64,000 bases of DNA from Marinovum sp034669705 (GTDB lineage Bacteria; Pseudomonadota; Alphaproteobacteria; Rhodobacterales; Rhodobacteraceae), in NCBI RefSeq assembly GCF_034669705.1, contig NZ_JAXMOR010000020.1, forward strand, positions 25,304-89,303. Reading direction: 5' to 3'. Positions 46,493 to 55,588 of the stretch are shown here, piece by piece. Position 1 is the first letter of the stretch, and every line of letters starts with the position of its first letter. Under the pieces are notes generated by a model. The model ran no database searches. It saw only the letters and a list, made by a program, of their open reading frames with translations, and was not told the DNA's origin. The position numbers were made by a program, and so were the translations under genes.

Positions 46493-46752
46493 GTCATTAA
46501 CCTGCTCGGGATTATCGCTTTGCCGTCAAACTAGCCGTTTCGCGGCGGGATGTTGAGGGGATGTGGCCTGACCTGTCGTTTATTTACTGACTGATTTTTC
46601 ATCATCTGCCAGTTTTTGTGCAAAAATTGTGCATGTGCTGCCGGTTTCACCGTCTTTTACGACGGCGATACCTTCCGGATCCGCCTGAAGCACCGTTTTT
46701 CTGCAACTGCGAAATCCGCGGGCCCCGGGCTCGCTTACCGAAAGGGAAGAAC

Positions 46753-47091
46753 GTGAAACTCATCATTGCGACAATCAAGCCGTTCAAGCTTGAAGAGGTC
46801 CGTGAGGCGCTGACCGGCATCGGGGTGCGCGGCATGATGGTGACCGAGATCAAGGGCTTCGGCTCGCAGTCGGGTCACACCGAGATTTACCGCGGTGCCG
46901 AATACGCCGTGAACTTCGTGCCCAAGATCAAGCTCGAGATCGTCGTGTCGGCCGCGATGGCCGACCAGGTGGTCGAGACCATCACCACAACCGCCCAGAC
47001 CGGCAAGATCGGCGACGGCAAGATTTTCGTGCTCGACGTGGCACAGGCCGTGCGCGTGCGCACCGGTGAAACCAACGACGACGCGCTTTGA
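46753..47091 (+). CDS. glnK: PII nitrogen regulatory protein
   Basis: The 112-aa trimeric signal protein senses 2-oxoglutarate, ATP and ADP and controls AmtB and glutamine synthetase regulation. The T-loop carries the uridylylation site Y51 (IYRGAEYAVNF) and the B-loop is TGKIGDGKIFV. GTG 46753 with AAGGGAAG upstream gives the standard length; a longer frame from 46618 lacks conservation. Its position 28 bp before amtB is the classic glnK-amtB operon. The AT-richer upstream DNA has a direct repeat TTGTGCA at 46616 and 46627, but no clear -24/-12 element. Confidence 0.95.
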   Translation: MKLIIATIKPFKLEEVREALTGIGVRGMMVTEIKGFGSQSGHTEIYRGAEYAVNFVPKIKLEIVVSAAMADQVVETITTTAQTGKIGDGKIFVLDVAQAVRVRTGETNDDAL

Positions 47092-47119
47092 AGCGACGCG
47101 GACAAAGGGGATAGTATCC

Positions 47120-48460
47120 ATGAAAACACTTACCACACTGGGGTTTGCCGCCGCGATGATCGCCGCGCCCAGCCTCGGGCTTGCCCAGGATGACGGCCCG
47201 GTGCCGGGCGTGAACGCCTCGACCGACAGCGTCTTCATCTTCAACTCGCTGCTGTTTCTGATCGGCGGCTTCCTGGTGTTCTGGATGGCCGCGGGTTTCG
47301 CCATGCTCGAAGCGGGCCTGGTGCGCGCCAAGAACGTGACCATGCAGCTGACCAAGAACGTCGCGCTGTTTTCCTTCGCGGCGATCTTCTACTACCTGAT
47401 CGGCTACAACCTGATGTACCCGCTGGGCACATGGATGGTCGACGGCGTGCTGTCGGGCGTCTGGGGCCCCGGCGTTCTGGAAGCCGTCGGCGTGACCTCC
47501 GATGCGGCCGATGATTACGGCTATGCCTCGACCGGTTCGGACTTCTTCTTCCAGCTGATGTTCTGTGCCGCCACCGCCTCGATCGTCTCTGGCGCGCTGG
47601 CCGAACGCATCAAGCTCTGGCCCTTCCTGATCTTCACCATCATCCTGACCTCGATCATCTACCCGCTGCAGGCGTCGTGGAAATGGGGCGGCGGCTTCCT
47701 GGACGAGATGGGCTTTCTCGATTTCGCAGGCTCCACCGTGGTGCACTCGGTCGGTGGCTGGGCGGCTCTCGCCGGCGCGCTGATCCTCGGCCCGCGGATC
47801 GGCAAATACACCAAGGACGGCCGCACCGTGCCGATCCCCGGCCACAACTTGGCGCTGGCGACCCTCGGGACGTTCATCCTGTGGCTCGGCTGGTTCGGCT
47901 TCAACGGCGGCTCGCAGCTGGCGATGGGCACCGTGGGTGATGTCGCAGACGTGTCGCGCATCTTTGCCAACACCAACACCGCCGCGGCCGGTGGCGCGAT
48001 CGCCGCGCTGATCCTGACGCAGCTGCTCTACAAGAAGCCCGACCTCACCATGATCCTGAACGGCGCTCTGGCCGGTCTGGTCTCGATCACCGCCGAACCG
48101 CTGACGCCGTCGCTGGGTGCAGCCACCCTGATCGGCATGGTCGGCGGCGTGATCGTGGTCTTCGCGGTGCCGTTCCTCGACAAGCTCAAGATCGACGACG
48201 TGGTCGGCGCCATCCCGGTGCACCTCTTCGCCGGCATCTGGGGCACCATCGCGGTGGTCTTCACCAACGGCGACGCCTCGCTGGGCACGCAGCTCTACTC
48301 GATCCTCGTCGTCGGCATCTTCGTCTTCGTGGTCTCGGGTGTGATCTGGTTCATCCTCAAGTCGGTCACCGGCATCCGCGTCGGCGAGGAAGAAGAGATC
48401 AACGGTCTCGACATGGCCGAGCTGGGCATGGAAGCCTATCCTGAGTTCTCCAAGGGCTGA
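47120..48460 (+). CDS. amtB: ammonium transporter
   Basis: The 446-aa protein has a cleavable signal peptide (ending ...APSLGLAQ) and eleven membrane helices. The Amt signatures are DFAGSTVVHSVGGWAALAGA, with the binding-site Asp and the first pore histidine, and PVHLFAGIWGT with the second pore histidine. It imports ammonium and is blocked by deuridylylated GlnK encoded upstream. ATG follows AAAGGGGATAG. An intrinsic terminator follows at 48483. Confidence 0.96.
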   Translation: MKTLTTLGFAAAMIAAPSLGLAQDDGPVPGVNASTDSVFIFNSLLFLIGGFLVFWMAAGFAMLEAGLVRAKNVTMQLTKNVALFSFAAIFYYLIGYNLMYPLGTWMVDGVLSGVWGPGVLEAVGVTSDAADDYGYASTGSDFFFQLMFCAATASIVSGALAERIKLWPFLIFTIILTSIIYPLQASWKWGGGFLDEMGFLDFAGSTVVHSVGGWAALAGALILGPRIGKYTKDGRTVPIPGHNLALATLGTFILWLGWFGFNGGSQLAMGTVGDVADVSRIFANTNTAAAGGAIAALILTQLLYKKPDLTMILNGALAGLVSITAEPLTPSLGAATLIGMVGGVIVVFAVPFLDKLKIDDVVGAIPVHLFAGIWGTIAVVFTNGDASLGTQLYSILVVGIFVFVVSGVIWFILKSVTGIRVGEEEEINGLDMAELGMEAYPEFSKG

Positions 48461-48482
48461 GCCCTGAGAGACATGTGACGCG

Positions 48483-48513
48483 AAGGCCCGGGCGGAAACG
48501 CCCGGGCCTTTTT
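48483..48513 (+). terminator. intrinsic terminator of glnK-amtB
   Basis: GGCCCGGGCG-GAAA-CGCCCGGGCC followed by TTTTT: a 10-bp GC stem with a GNRA-like tetraloop, 24 bp after the amtB stop. Confidence 0.92.
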
Positions 48514-48714
48514 CCTTTGCCAAGAGCGTACCGCAGCCGCGCATCGACGGGCCGCGGCGCGGCGATCCAACGGGGCTGTAAGCCACTTGATGCTAACCAA
48601 GCCCGTAACGCGCAGGGCGTGTTACTGACCCCCTGGAATGGACCGCGCCCGAAGCGAAAGCCCGCATTCTTTCCCCCTCGCAGAATCAAATACCGCCATG
48701 CTAGGTTTAGCGGT

Positions 48715-50583
48715 ATGAAGGACCAGCCCCCCAATATCCGCGATAGAGACGCGCCGGAGATCCGCCAGCTCGACGATGCGGCGGTCAACCGCATTGCCGC
48801 CGGCGAGGTGGTCGAACGGCCCGCCTCGGCCGTCAAGGAACTGGTCGAAAACGCCCTCGACGCCGGCGCCACCCGGATCGAGATCGACATCGCTGCCGGC
48901 GGCAAGAGCCTGATCCGGGTCCGCGACAACGGCTGCGGCATGACCGCCGACCAGCTGCCGCTGGCGCTGTCGCGCCATGCCACCTCCAAGATCGATGGCT
49001 CAGACCTGCTCGACATCCACTCCTTCGGCTTCCGCGGCGAGGCGCTGCCCAGCCTCGGCGCGGTCGGCCGCCTGACCATCACCTCGCGCGCGGCCCAGGG
49101 CGATGCCGCGGTGATCCATGTCGAGGGCGGCGCGCAGGCCCCGGTCAAACCCGCCGCCTGCAACCGCGGCACCACGGTCGAGCTGCGCGACTTGTTCTTC
49201 GCCACCCCGGCGCGGCTCAAGTTCCTGCGCTCGGACCGGGCCGAGATGCAGGCGATCTCCGACGTCATCAAGCGCCTCGCCATGGCCGAGCCCTTCGTCG
49301 GCTTCACCCTGCGCGATGTCACCGGCACGCAGGAGCGCACCAGCTTCCGCGCCGAGCCGATGTCGGGCGAGCTGTTCGAGGCGCTGAACGGCCGCCTGAC
49401 CCAGATCCTCGGCCGCGAATTCTCCGAGAACGCGGTGCCGCTCGATGCCGAACGCGAGGGGTTGCACCTGACCGGCTTTGCCGCCCTGCCGACCTATTCC
49501 CGCGGCTCGGCGGTGGCGCAGTACATGTTCGTCAATGGCCGCCCGGTGCGCGACAAGCTGTTCTACGGCGCGCTGCGCGGCGCCTACGCCGATTTCCTGT
49601 CGCGTGACCGGCACCCGGCGGTGGCGCTCTTTCTCGATTGCGATCCGCATCTGGTCGACGTCAACGTCCATCCGGCGAAATCCGAAGTCCGCTTCCGCGA
49701 CCCCGGCCTCGCCCGCGGGCTGATCGTCTCGGGCCTGCGTCATGCGCTGGCCAATGCCGGCCACCGGGCCTCGACCACTGTCGCCGGCGCGACGCTGGGC
49801 GCGATGCAGCCCGAGCCTGCCCAGCCCCGGGTCTACCAGATGGACCGGCCCCGGATCGACCGCCCGGGCCCGGCGGCGCGTCAGGCGGCCTACCAGGCGC
49901 AGAGCCCAGGTTTCGCCGAGATGGCCGAGAGCTACAGCGCCAGGGTCGAGCCGGAGCCTCTGCGCGAGGAAAGCCCGCAAGGGCTTGAAGAGCCGACCGA
50001 GCGCCGCCCGCTCGGCGCCGCCCGGGCGCAGCTGCATGAGAACTACATCGTCGCCCAGACCGAGACCGGCATCGTCCTTGTCGACCAGCACGCGGCGCAT
50101 GAGCGGCTGGTCTATGAGAAGCTGAAGCGCCAGGCGGCGGAACACGGCATCGCTGCCCAGGCGCTGCTGATCCCCGAGGTGGTGGAACTCTCCGACACCG
50201 ATTGCGCTTTGCTGCTGGAGCACACGGGCGCGCTGCGGGAGCTTGGCCTCACCGTCGAGCCCTTTGGCGGCGGCGCGGTGGCGGTGCGCGAAACCCCGGC
50301 GATCCTCGGCGAGGTCAACGCCGGGGCGCTCTTGCGCGACATCCTCGACGAGCTGCACGATCTCGGCCAGTCGGCGCAACTGCGCGAGCGGATCGATGCC
50401 ATCCTCTCCCGCGTCGCCTGCCACGGCTCGATCCGCTCGGGCCGGCGGATGCAGGCCGAGGAAATGAACGCGCTCCTGCGCGAGATGGAGGCGACGCCGC
50501 ATTCCGGCCAGTGCAACCACGGCCGGCCGACCTATGTGGAGCTGAAACTCAGCGATATCGAGCGGCTGTTCGGCCGCACATGA
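48715..50583 (+). CDS. mutL: DNA mismatch repair protein MutL
   Basis: The 622-aa protein has the GHKL ATPase motifs ELVENALDAGAT, RDNGCGM and FRGEALPSLGAVG in the first 110 residues. Its C-terminal domain carries DQHA-x2-E-x4-E (VDQHAAHERLVYE), the metal-binding motif of endonuclease-type MutL, so it can probably nick DNA itself, as expected in bacteria without MutH. ATG 48715 overlaps (ATGA) the stop of a six-codon ORF starting at 48698. The stop overlaps rmuC by four bases. Confidence 0.95.
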   Translation: MKDQPPNIRDRDAPEIRQLDDAAVNRIAAGEVVERPASAVKELVENALDAGATRIEIDIAAGGKSLIRVRDNGCGMTADQLPLALSRHATSKIDGSDLLDIHSFGFRGEALPSLGAVGRLTITSRAAQGDAAVIHVEGGAQAPVKPAACNRGTTVELRDLFFATPARLKFLRSDRAEMQAISDVIKRLAMAEPFVGFTLRDVTGTQERTSFRAEPMSGELFEALNGRLTQILGREFSENAVPLDAEREGLHLTGFAALPTYSRGSAVAQYMFVNGRPVRDKLFYGALRGAYADFLSRDRHPAVALFLDCDPHLVDVNVHPAKSEVRFRDPGLARGLIVSGLRHALANAGHRASTTVAGATLGAMQPEPAQPRVYQMDRPRIDRPGPAARQAAYQAQSPGFAEMAESYSARVEPEPLREESPQGLEEPTERRPLGAARAQLHENYIVAQTETGIVLVDQHAAHERLVYEKLKRQAAEHGIAAQALLIPEVVELSDTDCALLLEHTGALRELGLTVEPFGGGAVAVRETPAILGEVNAGALLRDILDELHDLGQSAQLRERIDAILSRVACHGSIRSGRRMQAEEMNALLREMEATPHSGQCNHGRPTYVELKLSDIERLFGRT

Positions 50584-51746
50584 TCCGCCTTGGTGACACC
50601 ACCCTCGCGCTGGACGACCCGCAGGTCCTGGCGCTGCTCTCCGGCGGCGGGCTGCTGCTCATGGTGCTCTGGCTGCTGGTCTCGACCGCCCGCGCCGCGG
50701 CCCGCTCGGCCCGGCTGGCGGAACCGCTGGCGCAGCAGATGGGCATGCTGGGCCATCGGGTGCAGGCGCTGGGCGAGGGGCAGGAGCGGCTCTCCGGCGG
50801 GCTGCATCACGTCTCCGAGGCGCAGGCGCAGAGCCAGATCAAGATGCTGCAGCTGATGGAGCAGCGGTTGAGCCAGGTCCAGCAGCAGATGCAGGAGAAC
50901 CTGCACGGCTCGGCCCGGCGCACCGCCAAAAGCCTTGGCGAGCTGCAGGAGCGGCTGGCCACCATCGACAAGGCGCAGGACAATATCACCAAGCTCTCGG
51001 GCGACGTGCTGAGCCTGCAGGACATCCTGTCGAACAAGCAGACCCGCGGCGCCTTCGGGGAAATTCAGCTCAACGACATCGTCACCAAGGCGCTGCCGTC
51101 CGACAGCTACACGCTGCAGGCGACGCTGTCGAACGGCCGCCGGGTCGACTGCCTGATCCACCTGCCCAACCCGCCGGGGCCGATTGCCATCGACTCGAAA
51201 TTCCCGCTCGAAGCCTATGAGGCGCTGCGCCGCGCCGACAGTCCCGAGCGCGCGCACCGCGCCGCGCAGCAGCTGCGCCAGTCTCTGCGCAAGCACATCC
51301 GCGACATCGCCGAACGCTACATCCTCGACGGCGAGACCGCCGAGGGCGCGCTGATGTTCCTGCCCTCAGAGGCGATCTATGCCGAGCTGCATGCGAATTT
51401 CCCCGAGGTGGTGCGCGAGGGATTTGCCGCGCGGGTCTGGATCGTCTCGCCCACCACCTGCATGGCGACGCTCAACACCATGCGCGCGATCCTGAAAGAC
51501 GCCCGGATGCGCGAGCAGGCGGGCGCGATCCGGCGCGAGCTGGGGCTGCTGTTTGCCGACGTGGAGCGGCTGGGTGCGCGGGTCGAGAACCTCGACCGGC
51601 ATTTCGGCCAGGCGGCCAAGGATATCTCGGAGATCAAGATCAGCGCCGACAAGGCCGGCCGGCGGGCGCGGCGGCTGGACAATTTCGATTTCGAAGAGAT
51701 CGCACCGGAGGGTGGCGAGAACGTGGTGCCGCTGCCGCGAACTTAG
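50580..51746 (+). CDS. rmuC: DNA recombination protein RmuC
   Basis: The 388-aa protein has an N-terminal membrane-proximal helix (LLSGGGLLLMVLWLLVSTA), a long coiled coil rich in Gln and Leu (about residues 45-155) and a C-terminal nuclease-like domain with NKQTRGAFGEIQLNDIV, CLIHLPNPPGPIAIDSKFPL (about residues 195-214) and MFLPSEAIYAEL. RmuC limits inversions at short inverted repeats. ATGA overlap with mutL suggests a shared transcript in genome maintenance. Confidence 0.92.
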   Translation: MIRLGDTTLALDDPQVLALLSGGGLLLMVLWLLVSTARAAARSARLAEPLAQQMGMLGHRVQALGEGQERLSGGLHHVSEAQAQSQIKMLQLMEQRLSQVQQQMQENLHGSARRTAKSLGELQERLATIDKAQDNITKLSGDVLSLQDILSNKQTRGAFGEIQLNDIVTKALPSDSYTLQATLSNGRRVDCLIHLPNPPGPIAIDSKFPLEAYEALRRADSPERAHRAAQQLRQSLRKHIRDIAERYILDGETAEGALMFLPSEAIYAELHANFPEVVREGFAARVWIVSPTTCMATLNTMRAILKDARMREQAGAIRRELGLLFADVERLGARVENLDRHFGQAAKDISEIKISADKAGRRARRLDNFDFEEIAPEGGENVVPLPRT

Positions 51747-51784
51747 AGCGGGGTGGTGCGCGTGTTCTGAAGAGACCCCGAGTG

Positions 51785-51803
51785 CCCCGGACCAGGTCCG
51801 GGA
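51785..51803. repeat. CCGGA-N5-TCCGG palindromic repeat
   Basis: CCCCGGA-(5)-TCCGGGA between the convergent rmuC and chrR genes. Member of the dispersed palindrome family; could serve as a terminator for both. Confidence 0.7.
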
Positions 51804-51892
51804 CGGCGGAGCGCCAAGCGGTGAAGCTTCGCCCTGATCTGGCTACTCACCTCACCGGCCGCAGGGTGGGTCTGGGGCCCACTGCCCTGTCA

Positions 51893-52555
51893 TCAGATCC
51901 CGAGAAACGGCTGTGCCAGACGCGGCAGCCAGCGGCGGAACCTGAGCGGCGCATCGGTGACGGCAAGGCAGATGCAATCCTCGCCGATATCGGCAATCGG
52001 CGTGTGCTGGTCGGCCTCGGTCGCCACCTCGACATCGCCGGGGCCGAACCGCGCCGCTGCGTCGAAAAACGCCCCGCGCAGCACCAAGGTCAGCTCCAAC
52101 CCCTTGTGGCCATGGTCTGGCATCGCCGCCCCGGCCGGGATATAGAGCAGCCGCGCCGTCGCCTCTGACGAGGTCGCCAGCACCGCCTGCCGCACCCCCA
52201 TGCCCACCGGGCGCCACTTCACCTCTGACAGGCTGCCGCCGATATAACCCGCCAGAGGCGCGGGCACGTCGCCCGCGGCGGGCACCGCGTCTTCGACGGG
52301 CGCCTCGCGGATCCTCGTCAGCGCCGCCGAGAGCGCATCGTCGCCCATCCGGGCCGTCTCGGCGTCACCGTCCTCGGCCAGCAGCGCGCCGCCGACGGCG
52401 TCATAGCTTTCGACCGCCGCTCGGCAGGCGTCGCACATCGAGACATGGGTGGCCACCGCGAGGTTAAAGGCCTCCGGAAGGGTGCCGGCGGAATAGGCCA
52501 TCAGCAGGGCGTCGGTCAGGTGGTGGGTGATCTCGTCGGTCATGGCGTGGCTCAT
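51893..52555 (-). CDS. chrR: zinc anti-sigma factor ChrR
   Basis: The 220-aa protein has an N-terminal anti-sigma domain with the zinc motif H37-x3-C41-x2-C44 (HVSMCDACR) and a C-terminal cupin-like domain with a second metal site pattern H-x-H-x3-E (MPDHGHKGLE). In Rhodobacter sphaeroides ChrR holds the group 11 sigma factor inactive until singlet oxygen or organic peroxide appears. The ATG overlaps the rpoE stop by four bases, the standard rpoE-chrR arrangement. Confidence 0.93.
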   Translation of the reverse strand: MSHAMTDEITHHLTDALLMAYSAGTLPEAFNLAVATHVSMCDACRAAVESYDAVGGALLAEDGDAETARMGDDALSAALTRIREAPVEDAVPAAGDVPAPLAGYIGGSLSEVKWRPVGMGVRQAVLATSSEATARLLYIPAGAAMPDHGHKGLELTLVLRGAFFDAAARFGPGDVEVATEADQHTPIADIGEDCICLAVTDAPLRFRRWLPRLAQPFLGI

Positions 52556-53097
52556 TTCATGGCGTGGCGCAAACGCTCGAGCGCCAGTCGGATGCGGGAT
52601 TTGATCGTGCCCAGCGGCAGGCCGGTGGCCTCGGCGATCTCGTTATGGGTCATTTCGCCGAAATAGGCCTGTCGGATCAGCTCGCGCTGTTTCTCGGGCA
52701 GGCGGGCAATGGCCTCGCCGAGCTGGGCGCTCTCCTGTTGCAGCGCCACGACGTCGGCCTGATCGGGTTCGGCCTCGGGGCCCCATGTCAGATCGTCAGG
52801 CTCGGGCCGGCGCTGGCGGCGCAGCACGTCGATCCGCTTGTTGCGGGCGATGGTGAAGATCCAAGTGGCGACACTGGCGCGCGAGGGATCGAACAGATGC
52901 GCCTTGCGCCAGAGGGTGACCATCACCTCCTGGGCGCATTCCTCGGCAATCGCCGGATCGCCGCCCGAGCGCATCAGGAAGGCTTTCACCCGCGGCGCGA
53001 AATGCGCGAAGATCTCGGCAAAGGCGGCCTCGTCGCGGGCGTCGCGAATGCGGATGACATGGCCGATCCAGTCGGCCCGCGCTGGCGCAGCTTTCAT
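52552..53097 (-). CDS. rpoE: ECF sigma factor RpoE, group 11 (singlet-oxygen response)
   Basis: The 181-aa sigma factor has region 2 (FAEIFAHFAPRVKAFLMRSG, then ECAQEVMVTLWRKA) and region 4 (LPEKQRELIRQAYFGEMTHN, then LPLGTIKSRIRLALERLR). Together with ChrR it forms the photo-oxidative stress switch. ATG 53097 has GGAG 7 nt upstream and agrees with Rhodobacter RpoE N-termini. The frame remains open upstream to an ATG at 53259, judged non-coding. A TGATCC-type promoter at 53264-53293 may give autoregulation. Confidence 0.94.
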   Translation of the reverse strand: MKAAPARADWIGHVIRIRDARDEAAFAEIFAHFAPRVKAFLMRSGGDPAIAEECAQEVMVTLWRKAHLFDPSRASVATWIFTIARNKRIDVLRRQRRPEPDDLTWGPEAEPDQADVVALQQESAQLGEAIARLPEKQRELIRQAYFGEMTHNEIAEATGLPLGTIKSRIRLALERLRHAMK

Positions 53098-53263
53098 CTG
53101 TCTGCTCCGGGTCCCTGTCTGTTGTACCGGCGCCACTGGCACCCTCTTTTCGGGCGCCAGTAGCACCGTCGGCACCACTGGCGGCGTGGCCCTCGGCACA
53201 TAAGAGAGGGAAAGCAGCGGAATGTCACCCGCCGGTTGGGTCTTTGTCGCGCTCAACATCCAA

Positions 53264-53293
53264 GGGATACGCCGCCCGGCGCGGGCTGGATCA
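53264..53293 (-). promoter_or_regulatory. putative sigma-E autoregulated promoter of rpoE-chrR
   Basis: On the minus strand TGATCC is followed after 18 bp by TATCCC. TGATCC is the -35 element recognised by Rhodobacter RpoE; the -10 keeps only the initial TA. Predicted start near 53257, giving a leader of about 160 nt to the rpoE ATG. Confidence 0.45.
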
Positions 53294-53314
53294 GTCATGC
53301 GGCCGAATTCTTTT

Positions 53315-53344
53315 TCATCCAACCGGGCGCGGCCGTCGTAGACC
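53315..53344 (+). promoter_or_regulatory. putative sigma-E promoter of the FAD oxidoreductase operon
   Basis: TCATCC-N18-TAGACC matches the divergent element (TGATCC-N18-TATCCC) in spacing and in most positions. Transcription would start near 53351, downstream of ATG 53347 and before ATG 53374, which supports the latter as translation start. Confidence 0.35.
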
Positions 53345-53373
53345 TGATGACACCGGAACCACAGGACACAGAC

Positions 53374-54669
53374 ATGCCGCTTGACCCATACCCGCCCTTC
53401 CGCCGCAGGATCGCCGTCATCGGCGGCGGCATCTCCGGCATGGGGGCGGCGCATTTTCTGGCCGACGCGGCCGATGTGACCCTCTACGAGGCCGGGCCGC
53501 GGCTTGGCGGACATGCCCGCACCGTGCTCGCCGGCCAGAGCGGCACCCAGCCGGTCGATACCGGGTTCATCGTGTTCAACTATGCCAACTATCCGCGGCT
53601 GGCCGAGCTCTTTGCCCATCTCGACGTGCCGGTGACGCAGAGCAACATGAGCTTTGCCGCCTCGCTGCGCGGTGGCGAGATGGAATACGGTCTGGAAAAC
53701 CTCGGCGCGGTGTTCAGCCAGCGGCGCAACATGTTCAACCCGAAGTTCCTTGGCATGATCCGCGACATCCTGCGGTTCAACGCCCGGGCGCTGGACGCCG
53801 CAACCGACCGGCAGCAGCCGCTGGGCGATTTCCTCGACCAGATGCGGATGGGCGACTGGTTCCGCGACTATTACCTGCTGCCGCTCTCCGGCGCGATCTG
53901 GTCGACCCCGCCGGAGCAGATCCTGCAGTTTCCGGCGCAGGCGCTGATCCAGTTCTTCGAGAACCACGCGCTGCTCAGCCACAGCGGCCAGCACCAGTGG
54001 TACACCGTCGATGGCGGATCGGTGGAATATGTCCGCAGGCTCGAGTCCAGCCTGCGGCGTCGGCTGGTCCGCATGCGGCTGGCGACGCCGGTGCAGGCGG
54101 TGCGGCGCTTTGCCGACCGGGTCGAGATCGTGAGTGCACACGGACGCGAGACCTTTGACGAGGTGGTGATGGCCACCCATTCCGACGACAGCCTGCGTCT
54201 GCTGGCCGATCCCGCGCCCGAGGAGGCGCAGGCGCTGGGCGCCATCGGCTATCAACCCAACGAGATCACCCTGCACGCCGATCCCAGCGTCATGCCGGAC
54301 CGCCGCGCCTGCTGGTCGTCGTGGAACTATACCGAAGGCCCAAAGGCGCGCGACGGCAAGATCGACCTGACCTACTGGATGAACAAGCTGCAGCCGATCC
54401 CGGCCAATGATCCGATGTTCGTGACGCTCAATGCCCGCAGGCCGATCCGCGCGGAGCTGATTTACGACCAGGTCATCCTGCGTCACCCGGTCTACGATCT
54501 GGCCGCGCTCAGGGCGCAGGGCGCGGTGGCGGCCTTCAACGGCGCGCGGCGAACCTGGTTCTGCGGCGCTTGGATGAAGAACGGCTTTCACGAGGACGGA
54601 CTGGCCTCGGCCGCGGATGTGACCGAGCGGATCCTTGAGCGCGCGCCGCTGCTGGTCGCGGCGGAATGA
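53374..54669 (+). CDS. FAD-dependent amine oxidase/desaturase-like protein
   Basis: The 431-aa flavoprotein starts with RRIAVIGGGISGMGAAHFLAD and contains EAGPRLGGHARTV, VDTGFIVFNYANYPRLAELF near 67 and YTVDGGSVEYV. This is the flavin amine oxidase/carotenoid-desaturase-like subfamily that neighbours cyclopropane fatty-acid synthase and DUF1365 genes. AGGA stands 7 nt before ATG 53374. In Rhodobacter such genes belong to the RpoE/ChrR regulon and some act in furan fatty-acid formation; the same is inferred here because rpoE-chrR is divergently adjacent. Exact reaction open. Confidence 0.85.
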   Translation: MPLDPYPPFRRRIAVIGGGISGMGAAHFLADAADVTLYEAGPRLGGHARTVLAGQSGTQPVDTGFIVFNYANYPRLAELFAHLDVPVTQSNMSFAASLRGGEMEYGLENLGAVFSQRRNMFNPKFLGMIRDILRFNARALDAATDRQQPLGDFLDQMRMGDWFRDYYLLPLSGAIWSTPPEQILQFPAQALIQFFENHALLSHSGQHQWYTVDGGSVEYVRRLESSLRRRLVRMRLATPVQAVRRFADRVEIVSAHGRETFDEVVMATHSDDSLRLLADPAPEEAQALGAIGYQPNEITLHADPSVMPDRRACWSSWNYTEGPKARDGKIDLTYWMNKLQPIPANDPMFVTLNARRPIRAELIYDQVILRHPVYDLAALRAQGAVAAFNGARRTWFCGAWMKNGFHEDGLASAADVTERILERAPLLVAAE

Positions 54670-55421
54670 GCCGACCCGAGCATATCGCCGGCCACACCTG
54701 GCACGGCCGCAAGGGCGCGGTCGAGAACAGCTTTCGCTACGGCGTCGATTACGTGCTGCTCGAGCCCGAGGCGGAGGTGACCGGCCCGCGGCTTTTTGCC
54801 CGCAACCGCGCCGGGCTGACCTCGCTGCACGACAGCGACCATGGCGGCGCGCCGAAACAGGGGCGCGGCGCGGCCTGGGTGCGCGACGTGCTGGCGCAGC
54901 AGGGCCTGCCGCTGACCGGCAAGATCCAGTTGCTGGCGCAGCCGCGGGTGCTGGGGCATGTATTCAACCCGGTCAGCTTTTGGTTGATCCACGACGATGT
55001 CGGACGGCTGCGCGCGGTGATCGCCGAGGTGACCAATACCTTCGGCGACCGTCACAGCTATCTTTGCCACACCTCCGACCTTTCGCCGATCACCGCCGAA
55101 GACCGGATTGCGGCGCAGAAGATCCTGCATGTCTCGCCATTTCAGCCGGTGGCGGGGGCCTATACCTTCCGCTTCGACATTCGCTCGGACCGGATCGGCA
55201 TCTGGATCGATCTCGACACCGGCCACGGCGGGGTGACCGCCACGCTGACCGGTCCGCGCGCGCCGCTGACCGACCGCGCGATCCTCGGGTTCTGCCTGCG
55301 GCGGCCGTTCGGGGCGAGGCGGGTGCTGGCGCTGATCCATTGGCAGGCGCTCAAGCTGTGGTGGAAGGGCGCGCGCTATCGCAACCGCCCTGAGGCCCCG
55401 GCGCGGGAAATCAGCCGCTAA
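54666..55421 (+). CDS. DUF1365 family protein
   Basis: The 251-aa protein shows DUF1365 features: HTWHGRKGAVENSFRYGVDYVLL at the N-terminus (residues ~10-32), LLAQPRVLGHVFNPVSFWLIHD (~90-110) and EVTNTFGDRHSYLC. The ATG overlaps the stop of the FAD gene (ATGA). The amine-oxidase-DUF1365 pair is a recurring gene pair in bacteria, linked to modified fatty acids and oxidative stress, without a defined activity for DUF1365. Confidence 0.87.
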   Translation: MSRPEHIAGHTWHGRKGAVENSFRYGVDYVLLEPEAEVTGPRLFARNRAGLTSLHDSDHGGAPKQGRGAAWVRDVLAQQGLPLTGKIQLLAQPRVLGHVFNPVSFWLIHDDVGRLRAVIAEVTNTFGDRHSYLCHTSDLSPITAEDRIAAQKILHVSPFQPVAGAYTFRFDIRSDRIGIWIDLDTGHGGVTATLTGPRAPLTDRAILGFCLRRPFGARRVLALIHWQALKLWWKGARYRNRPEAPAREISR

Positions 55422-55468
55422 ATCTGGCGCGGGGCGGACGGCGGCCTATCTGTGACAGGAGCAAAAGG

Positions 55469-55588
55469 TTGAAACCTGCGCCCGATCGCGGGATCATCGA
55501 CCTGACCGGTTTCATGAAATGGCGCAGTGCCTGGCCCTTGCGGCCCCGCGGTGCCCTCTGGAGGCAAGATGACGGAATTCCTGGGTAA
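55469..55588 (+). CDS. possible small ORF (39 aa) before the SDR gene
   Basis: A TTG at 55469 with AGGAG 7 nt upstream opens a 39-codon frame (starting MKPAPDRGIIDLTGFMKWRS) whose stop at 55586-55588 lies 18-20 nt inside the SDR gene. The peptide is basic and contains four Trp. The good ribosome site and the overlap suggest either a real small protein or a leader coupling translation to the SDR. No homologue known to me. Confidence 0.3.
   Translation: MKPAPDRGIIDLTGFMKWRSAWPLRPRGALWRQDDGIPG

Noticed and set aside
46600..46650. NtrC or sigma-54 site before glnK
   Set aside because: TTGTGCA direct repeats exist, but no GCAC-N-GTGC palindrome and no GG-N10-GC pair at usable positions were found.
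53098..53259. In-frame N-terminal extension of RpoE from ATG 53259
   Set aside because: Pro/Thr/Val-rich low-complexity sequence with no counterpart in RpoE proteins; ATG 53097 has a good ribosome site and the expected N-terminus.
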